A stretch of DNA of 64,000 nt from Vombatus ursinus (GCF_900497805.2 NW_020954562.1:23961722-24025721), one strand, 5' to 3'; shown: positions 1-13,376, numbered from the stretch's first letter. Numbers and translations are program-made. Notes: generated by a model from the letters alone, not told the origin.

Positions 1-188
1 ATTCAGCCTCAGAAATTTCATAGCTGTGTGATCCTTGGAAAGCCACTGTCTGCCTCAGTTTCCTCAACTATAAAATAGGGATCATGATAGCACCTACCTG
101 GGAAGGTTGTTGTGAGTATCAAATGAGAAAATATTTGCAAAGTACCTAGCTCAGGGCCTTGCACACATTAGGTGCTAAATAAATGATT
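1..188 (+). repeat. Marsupial tRNA-derived/MIR-like SINE, cut by window edge
   Basis: Contains the SINE core (agctgtgtgatcc, cctcagtttcctcaactata, aaaatagggat) and a 3' part running through gcacctacctggg and ggttgttgtgag to ggtgctaaataaatg. This layout is shared with copies at 7225, 13160 and 50880. Confidence 0.8.
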
Positions 189-245
189 TCTTTATTTTTG
201 TTTGTTTTCCTTTCATCTCCCTGAGCTTTTATGGGGAATTATGGA

Positions 246-450
246 AGTGTGTATGTGTGTATACACACACATACATATACATATGTGTATACACACAAAA
301 TGTGTATACATATATGTATGCATATACACATATACATGTGTGTATATATGCACATGTGTATATGTGTGTACAAATATATATGTATACACACATACATATA
401 TATGTGTATATGTGTATGTGTATATATATATATATTATATATATATGTAT
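246..450. repeat. TA/TG/CA-rich microsatellite
   Basis: Alternating purine-pyrimidine mixture of TATG, TACA and TA units. Open frames rich in Y, I, H, C and V on both strands are translations of this repeat and not genes. Confidence 0.95.
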
Positions 451-2567
451 TACTCAGGATGAGAAGATAGAGAAACATTGTGATTTGAACTGCTGGAAAA
501 AAATGCCCAAATGAATGAGATCACAGATCCACTTAAGTGCTGAAGATTTTTTTTTAATTAAGCAGCAAATACGTTATATTGATTTAGGCACATAAGTGGA
601 GAAGTTGGTATTAGAAAAAATTTCATTTCACATAAACTCTTTGTGGTAGTATATTTTACCTATAAGCTTAAAATGATTGACCACAAAAAAGTGCTCAAAA
701 TGTAATACATTTTTATTGCCTACATATGCAGACAAGTTTCTTTTGAGATTAAGATCTTTTCAGATTTCTTGAATGAATAGGATCCTGCATTAAGAGACTG
801 AACATTTGGCTTTCAGTTGTCTTGTTAGCTAATTACAATTACATTTTGATACCATGGCATAAGTAAAACTATATAAACCTTATGCTTGGTTATAGAATGA
901 GGGTTCATTTTTATTTCAGATATTTTTTGGCCACATTTAGTTCAGCATTTAGATCATTTAATATCCTGTAGATATTTTTTCAGATTAAATATACTTAACT
1001 CCTAAAATGGGACCTGATTATGTTGTGCAGAAATCCTTCTGGATCCCAATCTGTCCTTTACTGTGGATATCTTCTGAATGGGGCAGGTAATGACTATATT
1101 TATGGATGAAGAAAGATAGATTTTTGCTTAACATAACAGGCTCTGGGTGTCTCTGACCCCAGCTTTTCAGGGTGTGATCAGAGCTGGTCTACACTTACTG
1201 ATAATGCACCACTTTTGGTTTGAGAGGCCCACAGTTTCCTGATTTTTAAAATTTTCATTCAGCATCCTTTTAAAAATGCCTCCTGTCACTATCAGAAAGC
1301 AGCCAGAAATACATAGCATGTCAATATATAGCATGGCTGCTAGATAACACAACAAATTAAGTTCCAGCTCATTGCAACACTAAGAGAGAGGAAAAGAGAT
1401 CTTTATAAAGAAAACCAGCAGGACCGTTTCAAGGCATTTCTTTCTCGGTGCTGCACTAACTTTTAACTACAAGAAAACAATTTTATCAATGACAGAAGTA
1501 CTTACTGAAGGGCTACATTCCCTCTCATGGTGATTCTATTGCTTCCTATAACCAAATTTGTATTTCTAAACACATAGCAATTTATTTAACCTATCTTATT
1601 CATGATCTTGTACACTTCTAAAATTATCTGTGAATATTTCATTATTCCCATTATGAATGGAAAAAGTAAGGAAAAATGAACTAGTATCAGTGTCTATATC
1701 AAGACAGGAAAAAAAATCTTACCACTAGGTTAACATAGCCACCCCAGTAATACTGTCTAAATTATTTACATATTTTAAAACTATGTTTTTTTCTTCCATA
1801 CCCATAAATTTAAAGCAACTGTCAAGATACATTACTAGGTTGAAAAATCCAATGGAGAAAATAATGTCTGCCATATGAACAGCAGAAAGAGAAACACAGA
1901 TTTCTCCCTAACCCCCCAACTGCCATCCTAAACATCCTTTGTGTTAATATGGCAAGAAAATAGCAGCTGCTATTTTTCTCTCCATTGTCATCACAGACAA
2001 AGAAGGAGAACAAAACAAGTGCCTTTGGGAGCCTCGGTAGCACCTGTGGTTACTGGCTCAATGGAAAAGAGAATGGGGTCAGAGAAGTTCAGCAGAAAAG
2101 TGACAGAGGACTGGAAAGAAACTAGGCCAGGTAGCAGCAGTATGCCCAACTATGACTGTGGGGAGGATGAACATTGGCAGCTAAATGTGACAGCATTTTT
2201 GGCTCCAGTCTTCTGATCACACACTGGTGCCATGCACACACAACATTTAATTATTGTTTGCAACTAAAAATAAAATGTAGTCAAATCAGACTTTTAGAAT
2301 ATAATATGAAAAACTTTTCTGTTTCCCCATGTTTTCCTTTTATGTGTGCATCTTGTTGTAAGGCTACAATTGAAGATGAGTGTCACTGAGAGAGCAACGT
2401 AGACATTCATGGTATATACAAGGAGGTTACATCACAAGCAAGCAAGGAATTGTGAAGAAGAAGCCAATGAAAAGATGTTACTAAAAAAATCTGACCAAAA
2501 ATGTGCTTCAGTCATGTGGTAAGAGTGAAACACAAATGCTGGAAAGACCATGGATTATGATATTATT
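451..2567. other. No gene seen; unique AT-rich intron
   Basis: At 509-545 a short motif (gagatcacagatcca) resembles the 3' end of RTE-clade LINEs. Beyond this I see no repeat, exon or RNA gene. Confidence 0.5.
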
Positions 2568-2707
2568 CTAGGGGTGAAGAACCTGTGGCCTCAAGGTGGC
2601 CCTCTAGGTCCTCAAGGTCCTCAAATCCTCAAGTGAGGCCCTTTGACTGAATTTAAACTTCACAGAACAAATCTCTTGACCTCAAAGCCACAGATTCCTC
2701 ACCCCTG
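2568..2707. mobile_element. Short palindromic hAT-type DNA element (MITE)
   Basis: The left end (ctaggggtgaagaacctgtg, then gcctcaagg) is the near reverse complement of the right end at about 2680-2707 (ttcctcacccctg). The interior has gccctttgactgaatttaaa and cttcacagaacaaat, also present in the copy at 37772. No transposase is present, so it is non-autonomous. I could not confirm an 8-bp target duplication. Confidence 0.7.
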
Positions 2708-2883
2708 GGTGAGGCTAAGAAAAAATGAGTAAGGCCACTATTTATTGTGGACACCCTGTGGTATTCTTATGAGAACACCTGTACAAAAGTCACATACATG
2801 GACAAGTATAGATAGAGTGTGATTCAATCTTTGGAAGATCACAGATCAATTGGAGTACTGAATATTTTTAGGGTATAAATAAG

Positions 2884-2974
2884 CAGACACACACACTTCA
2901 CATATATACATATACATGCACATGTACACACATGCATGTATGTGTGTATATATTCATAAACATATATACATATG
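2884..2974. repeat. CA/TATA microsatellite
   Basis: Imperfect CACA, CATATA and TGTG units. Confidence 0.85.
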
Positions 2975-3140
2975 TCTAAAAATTCCCAAATTCTCAGGCA
3001 GCCAGTCACTGGACCCTAATACTCCAATGATGAAAGGGTCTGTAATGTCATCAGTGTCCACTTGAAAAATATTGCTTAAAGTCATATGTTTTTCAGAGCC
3101 AAGAATTTTCTCCAGATATGAAAATAAGGATTTTTTATTG

Positions 3141-3155
3141 CATGTGTATATATAC

Positions 3156-3208
<53 letters not shown>

Positions 3209-3290
3209 CACACATATGTGTGTGTATATATATTTACATAACTATGTATACACACACACACATACACACACACACACACACAGACACACG
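3141..3290. repeat. (CATATA)n followed by (CA)n microsatellite
   Basis: About eight near-perfect CATATA units between 3160 and 3210, then TG/TA and CA tracts. Open frames of HIHIHI or YTYTYT type here are spurious. Confidence 0.95.
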
Positions 3291-3539
3291 GAATTTGAGA
3301 GTCAAAGAAGAGTAGAAATAGGACCTTTATGAAAAGCTGACAAAATAGCTAGTAAAGAACAAGAAACTACAGAGTCAACTTTTCAGGTACATTTGAATTT
3401 CAAACATTCTTGGACTGTCAAACTGAAATGCAATCAACTGATTTGGAAAAAAATCTTCTGGAACTCTTCATCATCTCAGTACATGATGGATGTCATAGAT
3501 ATCCGAATAAGACAAAAAGGGTGTTGGGGATGAGGTGAA

Positions 3540-3685
3540 AAAATTAATCTAAAGATTAGGAAACTTATCCCTTAGAATTTAACTGACTTGTCCAAGGTCA
3601 TAGAGGAAGTCAACAGAAGACCTGAGATGTGAACCCTCAGTCTTTAGCTTCAAATACTTTTCACTACACTAATGTTCCATAAACA
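3540..3685 (+). repeat. MIR SINE fragment
   Basis: The order of aggaaactta, taactgacttgtccaaggtc, gatgtgaaccctcagt and ttttcactac follows the MIR core and 3' portion. Confidence 0.65.
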
Positions 3686-3725
3686 CACAACACACATATG
3701 TGAGAAAGTTTTAGGAGGTGTAAAG

Positions 3726-3754
3726 CATTAGAATGCTTTAGTAGCATTCTAATG
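3726..3754. other. Perfect 12-bp hairpin with 5-nt loop
   Basis: Arm CATTAGAATGCT at 3726-3737, loop TTAGT, and arm AGCATTCTAATG at 3743-3754, with no mismatch. It is not part of a repeat I recognise. Confidence 0.6.
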
Positions 3755-5063
3755 ATCCCAGAGAAGTATGATTTCTGAAAAAAGTAGTTGCTGCATTAAT
3801 TTATTTTTCCCATGAACAAGTCTAAAAGAATCTATACCACATACAGCCATATCTGATGAGTCATATTCTGTGTATAGTTAAGTCTTAGGGAAAAAATAAC
3901 ACAAAGATATTCAAAGAATCTTATTAAAAGGTTAGAACTAGAAGAAATTAGGGAAAATTACAAGGAAACATATTTGAAGGAAAATCTCCTTAACAATGAG
4001 AGCTATGTGAAAGGGGATTGGGCAACCTCAAGGTTAAAGGCCTTCTTGCGCTAGTTTTCATCAAGTAAAAACTGGATGTACATTTGGCGCACATGGTGTA
4101 GAAAATATTCCTTTTTTCTGTATGGGTTAGTCTAGATAGTCTCTGAGGTTTTTTTCTAACTCTGGCAGTTTGTGGCCTTATAAACCCCTTGATTCTTCAG
4201 TTGAGGAGCTCAAATGCTAAGCAGGCAAGGAAGAAGACAAAACTTGTTTCAAGTATTTTATGAGTGAAGATTTGGTTTAACTCTCCTAAAGGGAGAGTAA
4301 GCATGCTCAAATCTCTCATGTGTAACATAAATAGAACTCAAATCACAAGGAAATGATTATTTTGATACCTCGTGAATAAACACTGAATAATAAATATGTG
4401 AGAAGGAGAACCTGATCGTGGTTGGCATAAAATTTTCCTCTTTGGAAATAGATACCTAATTCTCTCCTGTTTTTGTCCACTCTGATTCTTATTTCACATC
4501 CTTCCCAATTAGATCCCTTTAATTTAAAATTTCATTTCATAACTGAATAGATTAATATGAATCTTTTATTTGCACCCAATTAGTCAATCAGTCAAAAATA
4601 TTTAAGAATCAAATTTCTTCTCTTGATGGTTAACACCAGGCTCACAAGCAGGAGCCTTAAACAAATTCACAACTTAAAACAATTCTAAGGTACTCTAACT
4701 AATTGGCTAAAATAAACACTAACCATAAAACCACCCAAATAAATCAAGATAGTCATGAAGAAAATCAAAAAGTGAAAATAATAAAAAATATGCTATCATA
4801 TTCCTGTAGTTACAACAATGTATTGCAAAGTATTTTATAGGTGGAAAAATACTAAAGATTCTCCCTAATTTATCATCAAGGAATTGCTTAGACAGCATTC
4901 ATTAGGGAATAAACTTTGAAAAAATAATGTAACTATGTGAAGTCATATTTTGAAATATGACTTTCAATATTTCATAAACAAATTATGTATATAACTGAAT
5001 GAGGATACGGTAGGAAGTTGGTTTTATCATTATGTTGATGCTTAGAATATTAAAACTTTTTTT
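3755..5063. other. No gene seen; unique intron
   Basis: AT-rich sequence without recognisable repeat family or exon. It contains an 11-bp fold-back at 4940-4963 (AAGTCATATTT, TG, AAATATGACTT). Confidence 0.5.
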
Positions 5064-5290
5064 GCTGTTGGCTGTTGTTCAGTGACCCCAATTTGGGGCA
5101 AAGATACTAGAGTGGTTTGCCATTTCCTTCTCCAATTCATTTTACAGATGAAGAATTCAGGCAAAAAGGGTTAAGTGACTTGCCCAGGATCACACAGCTA
5201 GTATGTGTCTGATGACAGATTTGAACTCAGGAAGATAAGTCTTCCTGACTCCAGGCCTGATCCTCTATCCACTTTACTACCTAGCTGCCC
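5064..5290 (-). repeat. Marsupial tRNA-derived SINE, near full length
   Basis: Read on the minus strand it starts ggcagctaggta, continues through the tRNA-like box (tagaggatcaggcctggagt) and the core (gtgatcctgggcaagtcact), and ends with aacaacagccaacagc. The tRNA resemblance is ancestral; this is not a tRNA gene. Confidence 0.88.
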
Positions 5291-6299
5291 TTACACTAAA
5301 ACATAGGCAATCAGATAATAAACATTAGCCAGCTCCTGGAAGAAAAGTGATAGGCTCAAGTCTATCACAGAATGATATATTTTTCTAAACAATTAGTGAA
5401 TTTGATTTGACTATACATATCTGTTACGGTGATTTTATTCTCTTTTGTCTTTTTCCCCCTGTGGGTCTGAGGGTGGGAATGAGATAAGATAAATTTCTGT
5501 TAATTAAAAAAATAATTAAATTAAAATTTCCATCATTTCTTTCAGAAAAAAGAAATAGTTGGGTGATGTTCCATTAAACCAGACACAATGTATTTTCTGA
5601 GGGAGGGGAGCATATTCATTTACTAGAAATTAACAAAATGTTTGGTGTTCATTGCTCTTCAGAGCTAACTTTGTCCTTATTTTGACTGATGTGCTTGAAA
5701 GGAAATGGTGTTCACCTCTAAAAAAAGAAGAAATTACAAATTGGCTGCCATATTCTGCGACCACACAATTTGCAATTCCTATTTAGAGATTATGTCCCCT
5801 ATCTTTTATCTCTTGCTATTTAAAATATGATTTTCACAAAAGGACTCAGTAAAATATCTTCAGTTCTATTCAGATTTTTGTGGTGCTAAGTCTACATAAG
5901 GCAATTACCTGGAGTAAAGAATATTGATATTTGGAGGTCCTCTACCCACTTTCAACATACAAAAAGACCTCATCAGTGCTGGCTGACCCCCATTCAATCT
6001 CAGAATATTGAATAAAATACCACCTTCAGTTATCTTCTTTTAGTGAAGAGTCAGTCATTGTCTCTAGTTCAGCCTAGAAATGGATTATTCAGTTCAGATG
6101 TCTCCTCCCGATCTTTCTTTAGATTGGTATTTTACAAAGTCATCTTAGTCAGTTGCTGCTATATGATCATATTAACTGAGAAGCTGCAAACACATTACTA
6201 GGGTCATGAATTCATAGGATTTAGAACTGAAAGATCATCCTGATGATTTTATTTTTTAGCCTGTTTTTACTCATTCCTTTTTTTTCCCATTATACTCAT
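5291..6299. other. No gene seen; unique intron
   Basis: No recognisable coding, RNA or repeat feature. Confidence 0.45.
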
Positions 6300-6605
6300 C
6301 TTATAGGATCATAATATCATAAAATCATTGGAAGGGACCTTTGAGCCTATTGAAACCACTCCTTTCATTTTAATAGATTGAGGAAAATAAGAGATTTTGT
6401 TTTTTACAGACAAGCCCAAATTTTATTTAAAACTACATTTTAAGTTTAAAGTGACTAAACAAATCACAGTGAATAAGAAAGAGAACAGTGCAGCAAGCCT
6501 CGCATCCCATGAGACAAAAAATTTTAGTGACATAAGGCGAAAAAGAGTCTCTGTGACAGAATTTGAACTTTTATTACTTCACGACTCCCCACTGAGCCAT
6601 CTCTT
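6300..6605 (+). repeat. Degraded SINE/MIR-like repeat, possibly interrupted
   Basis: Starts with aaaatcattggaagggacct, a motif shared with the copy at 11622, and ends with gacagaatttgaactt and ccactgagccatctcttt. The roughly 130 bases between (6390-6520) do not follow the SINE and may be inserted. The 70-residue open frame here is not a gene. Confidence 0.4.
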
Positions 6606-6954
6606 TTAATGAAGATTTTTTTAAAAAGTAAAAAAAAAAAAAAATCAGCAAATTAACATGAAAAACCATGCCTAATAGTGGATGGAATACTCCATGTCTA
6701 CAATTTGCCATTTCTACAATGGCGTGTGAGAAGTGAATTTTCTCAATGCTTCTCTGAGGCCAAAACTGGCCATTGTACTTATATTTCTTTCAGATTTCTT
6801 TTCATTTTTTTTCTGCTTATATCATTGTAGGCAAAGTATGTAAGTCATTCTATAAAGGTAGACTTTACTTATCGCCTCAATTGGTAATGCCCTCAAAGCC
6901 ACAATTACCTTATCTTCATTCTATATCTATTTGATACATACTTATAAATTTTTC

Positions 6955-7095
6955 CGGTATCTCCCCTAATAAAATGTAAGTTCCTAAAGGGCAGGAATAA
7001 TACCTTTCCCCCTCCCCTTAATAATAGTCTTAGCATGTAGTATTGTGCCTGGCACACGATAATTTATTAATAAATTATTACTGATTGTTTTTCTG
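6955..7095 (+). repeat. L2 LINE 3' end
   Basis: Has the L2 terminal signature: aaaatgtaagttcctaaagg, gcaggaataat and attgtgcctggcacac, then taataaattattactgattg. Confidence 0.7.
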
Positions 7096-7224
7096 GTTCT
7101 GCTCACTTCATTTTACATCAATTCATATAGGTTTTCCTATGCTGCTCTGAATTCTTTGCCATTTCTTATGGATCAGTATTTTTACATTAGAAACTTCCAT
7201 TACTTTAATTTACCAACCCATCAA

Positions 7225-7472
7225 TTCAGCTAGGTGGTATAACAGATGAAGACCTGAGCCTGGAATCAGGAAGATAAAAGTTCAAATTGATCCCAGGTCA
7301 TTACTAGCTGACCTTGGGCAAGTCACTTAATCACTGTATGATTCAGTATCATCAACTGCAAAATGGGGATAATAATAGCACCTACCTCTCAGTATTGTTG
7401 TAAAAATCAAATGAGATTAATTGAAAATATTTAGCAGTATCTCTCATGTAGTACACATTATTTAAATCCAAG
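7225..7472 (+). repeat. Marsupial tRNA-derived/MIR-like SINE
   Basis: Contains cagctaggtggtataacaga, cctggaatcaggaagataaa, gaccttgggcaagtcactta and a tail with gcacctacctctcagt and aatcaaatgagatta. Confidence 0.85.
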
Positions 7473-7499
7473 CTATTTTTGTTATTTATTAGTATCCCA

Positions 7500-7600
7500 T
7501 CATTTTAAAGAGTAAAAAACTAAAGCACAGACAAGTTAAGTGACTTGCCTGATCTCACAGAAGGAATAAGTAGCACACATGGGGTTTAGATACAGGGAAG
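7500..7600 (+). repeat. MIR fragment
   Basis: Core motif gttaagtgacttgcctgatc followed by a degraded 3' part. Confidence 0.55.
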
Positions 7601-10412
7601 AGAGATCTCAACACATTTACAAGTAACCCTTTAAGAACTTGAGAGACTATAACTGATAAAGTGATAAATGACTATTTAGAGATTATGGAAAGATTAAATA
7701 AGTACTGTTGAGTTCATAACTGAAAGAAAAGTAGGATTCGTGAATTTTATATTACAAAGGAAAGATGAATCAATGACCATTAAGAGGATCTGATTTGGGG
7801 CAATGATGGTTAAAAGGCAGGAGGATAATCAGTAACAGTAAGACTTTAAATGCTATGCTAGGAGTCTGCTGATTGGAAGAGAGAAATTGATTTACAGAAT
7901 TGGTGAAGAATTTGATATAACATGTTCTGTGAAGCTCATTGGAAGAGACCAGGGATCTGCTATGGGTTGAGATATTGCCCTCCAATTATCATCTAAGGTT
8001 TGAGAGAAATGAAACTTCTCAATAACCTTTCTGGTTACTGCAATTTCTGGTTTGAGAAAAAGAAACATAGTAAGGTGATAAAAGGGCTTTATATCTGCTT
8101 TGTTGTAAGGAAAGGTCTGAAACCAATTAGATGAAGCAGAATTCTGTTGCCTGAAGAGCTGTCTGGGCTTGTGAGTGTTTTCTATACACTAAAGTTTTGC
8201 TATGAACTCTGCTTTAATGTAATAAGAAGCTAAGCAGTGACTGGAGAAAGCAAAATTACATTGAATGAAGAGCTGATTGTACTTGTATTTATTGCCCAGA
8301 CAGCCAACCTTTGCATTTTTTTCTGTCATGAGAGAACTGTGTGTCATCATATTGGCATAAAACTTTATTAGCCCACTATTATTAGCTCCCTAAGTATTCA
8401 GGTAAAGTAGTTAAAAGTACTTGTGTCTGTTTCATCAGTTCAAGAGAAGAAGAAAGAATTTGCTCAGCAGGAGAGTGATGTAGACCAGAAGGAAAATGAA
8501 TTGAAGATAAGTGGCTTCATGCATTTTAGATGTTTCCTTAAGGGACCAAGGACATCAAGACCAGAAGTCTAGAGTTATGATTCACCTAGAACACATGAAC
8601 TTTCCCACACATATGCCTCCTTGTTAGGTTTCTCTAAGTGTGTGCACATTCCTATCCTCCAGCCCAAGAAACCTTGTGCATTGATGGGGGTGTGAACAAT
8701 TAATGGGTAAACTGTTAAGTTTCTGATTATTTATACATTTGTATTATATTGAGTAACAATAATATTATGATTAATCTTTCCTTTGCCTTATTAAGTAAAT
8801 ATTTTATATTTAAAAGGTAAAACATCACACTTTTAATTTTGGGTAAATTAGAATGTATATAATGAGAATTGGTGGGGATTCAAAAACTCTAGCAGTGAGT
8901 AATGGGAAGGTATTTCCTCATAAGGGAGCTAGGACCCTAAGAGAATTTTGTGTCATAGCATCCTGATGATGATGATGATTACTTCCCTGTAATCTTCAGA
9001 CCTGTTGGTTTGTGGTCAGGTTGGGTTAGCATGCCATTCCAAAGACCAAGAATAGCAGTCGTAAAATTCCCTGCGCTATATAACAATTCAGTTCATATCC
9101 TTTTTGGGGAAATTATTTCGTCTCTCCAGACTACAGTTTTCTTATATGTAAATGAGATTCCTGGATGAGATAATGAATGAGGTGTCTTTTAGCTCTAACA
9201 TTCTATTGTTCTGTGGATCTATATCTCTTAAAAATGTAATGGAGTGGCAAGTTCTTTAATTCCTACCATCTGTAGTCAGGGACATATATGGTCCTCAAGT
9301 TGATGTTTCATGTTTTCTTTGTGCATTTGTCATGAAAATTTCCAGGATACCTTCATCATCATTAATATTGATTTCCTATTTCAGAGGGCATCAATACAGC
9401 AATATGATGATGATGACAATGATAATCCTAACATTAAAAAAAGTAGTCACATGAAAACAAACAATAGTTAATTAACTTTAAATTTCCAGAGATGCAGGAT
9501 CTCTGAAGGAAGTTCTAATATTTCCTTAAAGGTTAAAATAGAAAAATTCTGAACATGGGCACATAGTATTTGAAATAGATATTTTCTCCATGCCACTGTC
9601 ATGAACTATAATAGAGTTTAGCTTGCATGCTTGGCTATAATGTAAAGTGCCACAATAAATTATCTCAGAGTAAATTAGGTAAATAGATATTGTTTAATAG
9701 GCGATGAGATATGGAGATTCCATGAAAGGTACAGAAAGCTTTGCGGATAAAATGTAGGTAATAAATCATAGTCAAAAAGCTTTTAATCTTATTTCAAATT
9801 GGAGGCAATGGAGATGCCTGTTTGCCTATAACAGCTGCAAAGCTGTCAAGTCTATAACACTCATATCACATAACCTCTTGTTAAGGGATAGGATGATGAC
9901 ATTATGAGGGAAAAAAGTGCAATGTGTTAGGAAAAAAAGATCTAGTTAATGGCATGGAAAAGGCATATTATTTTTTTAATCAGTCTTAAAACTAAGGAAG
10001 TATAAGCCAGATGATTTTCAGCGTGCTTTGGATGAACAGTTAAAAGGATTTATAGAACAAGTTACTTTATGGAATGTTACAGTGTCATTGGCCAAATTGA
10101 GAAGAATAGATACTGGACTATATGATGAATAATTAAACTTCATGAAACAGTAAATGCTTATTAAGTACAGCTACGCATAGTAATGCAATTGATTACCATA
10201 ACTAGGTTTTTTTTAATTTTAATTGCATGATGGGTTCATTAATAAGTACATCTTCAGTATGACAAACATGAAACAGGTAAATGGATCTTCTGAGACTCTG
10301 TAATTGCAACATGAAATGTTTCATTTCCTCTGAGGATCAGCACTTAATATAAGCCCTAGTATTAGGCACTCAGTGGGTGTTCATGAAATCTTAAACGGTC
10401 TTTTTTCTTAGT
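7601..10412. other. No gene seen; unique intron
   Basis: About 2.8 kb with no recognisable exon, RNA gene or repeat family, the longest such stretch in the left half. A few short GATGAT runs occur at 8966-8980 and 9403-9420. Confidence 0.5.
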
Positions 10413-10434
10413 TCTCTCTCTCCCTCTCTCTCCC

Positions 10435-10486
<52 letters not shown>

Positions 10487-10506
10487 TCTGTCTCTCTCTC
10501 TGTCTC

Positions 10507-10562
<56 letters not shown>

Positions 10563-10565
10563 ACA
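10413..10565. repeat. (TC)n microsatellite
   Basis: About 150 bp of CTCT interrupted by CCCT and TGTC units. The R/E-rich minus-strand frame is a translation of the repeat. Confidence 0.97.
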
Positions 10566-11621
10566 CATCTCTAAGATACTCTTTGTTGTTGTTTATCTTA
10601 CTTTCCTACCTAGGTCATAACAATCAGGATGAAGACCCACCTTTGGCTCCCCTATGTTTTAAACAATGCTGCTTTTTTCTGCTTGCCACTATTCTACCCT
10701 CCTCTCTAAATGACAGCACAAAAGCTTATGATTATTAAGTTTATCACCAGGTCATTTTGTTTCATCTAGCTCTTAGTTTCTGCAGAATCACTATCACAGC
10801 TGTTGGCGACTTTATATGGGCTGGTTACTGGAGAGAAAATTCTGCCAAGTGCTCTTTAGCTCTGAGTTAATAACCTTTCACATTCTAAACATTAAAACCG
10901 ATCTCCAGGAAGGCACTTTGCAATGATGACTTTATAAAATCTCATAGCTGTCATCTGTGCCATTTTTCAGAGATGTACAGGGTAAGTTAAATGCCAGTTT
11001 GCCTCTGCTTCCATTCCCAGTGCTCTCCATACTTCTCTACGACCTTAAATAAACCACTTTCTCCTTTCATTGTTGTAGAGTTATGATTACTGCAACATCA
11101 TGAGATGCTTTAGGCGGTTATTGATCATGGACTGCATAGCACTTGGTGCATTCATACATATACTTCTCCCATCACTTCGTAGTATACATTTCAATATAGG
11201 GCCAATGCCAAAGCAAGCACAGATGAAGCACTATTCATTCTTGGTTTGGATGCCTGGTGTTCAGATTCAGGTTTCTCAGGTTTATGCTAATGGCAATACC
11301 TTTACTGTCTGAGGCTGTGGTAGGACTGGTTTGGGGACTACACATTTACATTTTAGATTGTCTGCAATGCTTAGGTAGGTCTGAGCATTTAGACTACTGT
11401 GTTAATCTTAAAAAAAAAAAGACATACTTTGGGATATGATGAAACTTGCTAGAAAAGTGATACTCCAAAGTGGGTTTTGTGAAGGATTTTTTACGCCCTT
11501 CTAAAATAGCCCCAACACATGAAAGGAAAGACTCCATGGGTGGTCTCATATATTCATGCAAATAACTTCAGGCCTATAAAACAGTTAATGATCCCATAGC
11601 AGAGAAATGCGTTACATTACA
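10566..11621. other. No gene seen; unique intron
   Basis: Two overlapping plus-strand open frames of 60-70 codons at 11100-11439 match nothing I recognise and show no splice or promoter context. Confidence 0.45.
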
Positions 11622-11833
11622 TTTCTTAGAGGATCATAGGCCTAAAGCAGGAAGGGAATTTAGACATCATTTGGTCCAACCTCATTATTTTATAGATGAG
11701 GAAAAGGAGCTCTAGGGTAGTTGAGTGATTTGGCTAAGGTCACTACTTTTGTGACTCTGAGGCAGGCTTTGAACCAAGGTCATCAGATTCCAAAATCTGT
11801 GCTCCTGTCTCTGAAATATACTGCTTCACTAAT
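11622..11833 (+). repeat. MIR-like SINE with conserved 5' extension
   Basis: ggaagggaatttagacatca and tttggtccaacctcattatt, then tttatagatgaggaaaagga, ctctgaggcaggctttgaac and gtgctcctgtctctg, follow the mammalian MIR-like SINE layout. Confidence 0.7.
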
Positions 11834-12967
11834 GCACTTTGAATCAGAGGCATAATTAAAGAAATACGCATTTGAATCTAGTAATTCTAATGATATTATA
11901 TAAAAGCAAAATGTAAGGACTAACATGTTTCCACCATCTTAGCTAAGGGATTTCATATTTTGTTTCTGTTTGTTCGCCTCCTTCCAATTTTATCTAAACT
12001 CTAAAGGAAGATGAATACAATGCCACAATAATGTATTTTACTAAGTCTTTTTTTACTATCACTGTTAGAAAAGTGTTATAATAAAAAAAATACATTAAAA
12101 TATACAATATGCAAAGCCTACTAAGAAGGCAGACTTCAGATGCTGTCACCCTTTGCTGAGACCCTTACCAAGGTGTGACCAAAATGATGCTGAGTGCTTC
12201 ACACCTACACACTCACCTCCTCACTGTGGAGAAGGGACTGTTTTCACAGTGTTTCTCATTTATATTAATCTTGATGATTATTCATTATCATCTAGGTACT
12301 GACTTCCTTTAGGAATGAAAATGGGTCAAGTGTTTAGGCTAGGTGCAAGAAACATTAAAATAAATAGCATATAGTCCTAAGCCCACTTAATCATCTTCAT
12401 ATAATTTATTTTGTCTTATTTTGCTCATTTCAACAAGTGCCAATATCTCATCTCACTCTCCTTGTATTTAAATGATCTCATTCCTACCCCCTCATATAAT
12501 ACTCCATTTAATCTTGGCCAGCCACCTAAATTTGATTCAGATATGTGACTGAGGAGTAAGATTCCCTGAAACTTTCTCCATAGTTAAATGTTTCATGGGA
12601 GGAAAATCTAAAGTGAAGTTTCCCGACAAAGTTTGGCAGTATTAGACAACATTTTCAATTTTGAGAATTAGGTGCTAGAGCAAAATACAAGCCTTCAAGC
12701 TGCTTGACACTCTGCCTGAATCTATTCCCTCAATAGTACTTGTCAAGGGTGAAATGTAAGATAAGTGGAAATGTGACTGGCATTCCTTAGCTCCTTAGTA
12801 AGCAGATAATACCTAGATGATTAAACTGAAGCTATATCTAAACAAAGCTGTCCTGTGTCATTTAGTTCCAAGGTGGTTTGTTTATTTGTTTTCCCCATCC
12901 CCACAACCTCCAAATGGATACCCATGCCAATAAGCTGACCATCATATTATACTTCAATCTCACAATA
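11834..12967. other. No gene seen; unique intron
   Basis: No recognisable feature. Confidence 0.45.
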
Positions 12968-13062
12968 ATATAAATATGTGTGTATGTGTGTATATACATA
13001 TGCATATGTATATACATGCATATACATATAGATGTATATACATACATGTGTCTGTGTGTGTA
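12968..13062. repeat. TATG/TACA microsatellite
   Basis: Mixture of tgtg, tata and cata units; the short Y/I/H-rich frame opposite is spurious. Confidence 0.9.
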
Positions 13063-13159
13063 TCCTTGAAGGCAAGTAATATTTATTAGTAATATCCTGC
13101 AGCTTATTTATACCCATTATATGGCTTTCTATTGCTCTTTTGAGTCACCTATAATTCTG

Positions 13160-13376
13160 ATGGCACTTCCTAGCTATGTGTGACAAGTCACTTAATCTCT
13201 CTGTGCTTGTTTCTTCATCTGTTAAATAGGTGAAAATAATAGCATCTACTTCACAGGGTTATTTTAAGGATCAAAAGAGATAACATATAAAAAGTACAAA
13301 CCTTCAAGTGTTATAGAAATGTCAGCTGGTATTATAAATAGTAATAATGAAAATGATAATAGTAATAATAATAATA
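13160..13376 (+). repeat. SINE 3' half ending in (TAA)n
   Basis: gtgacaagtcacttaatctc, ttcttcatctgttaaatagg and gcatctacttcacaggg, then an A/T-rich tail with gataatagtaataataataa. Confidence 0.75.

Noticed and set aside
202-514. Cluster of open frames rich in Y, I, H, C, V on both strands (also 2954-3332, 12862-13047, 38091-38633)
   Set aside because: Translations of TA/CA/TG microsatellites; all frames stay open because the repeat units lack stops.
10362-10568. R/E-rich open frame, minus strand
   Set aside because: Translation of (GA)n, the complement of a (TC)n microsatellite.
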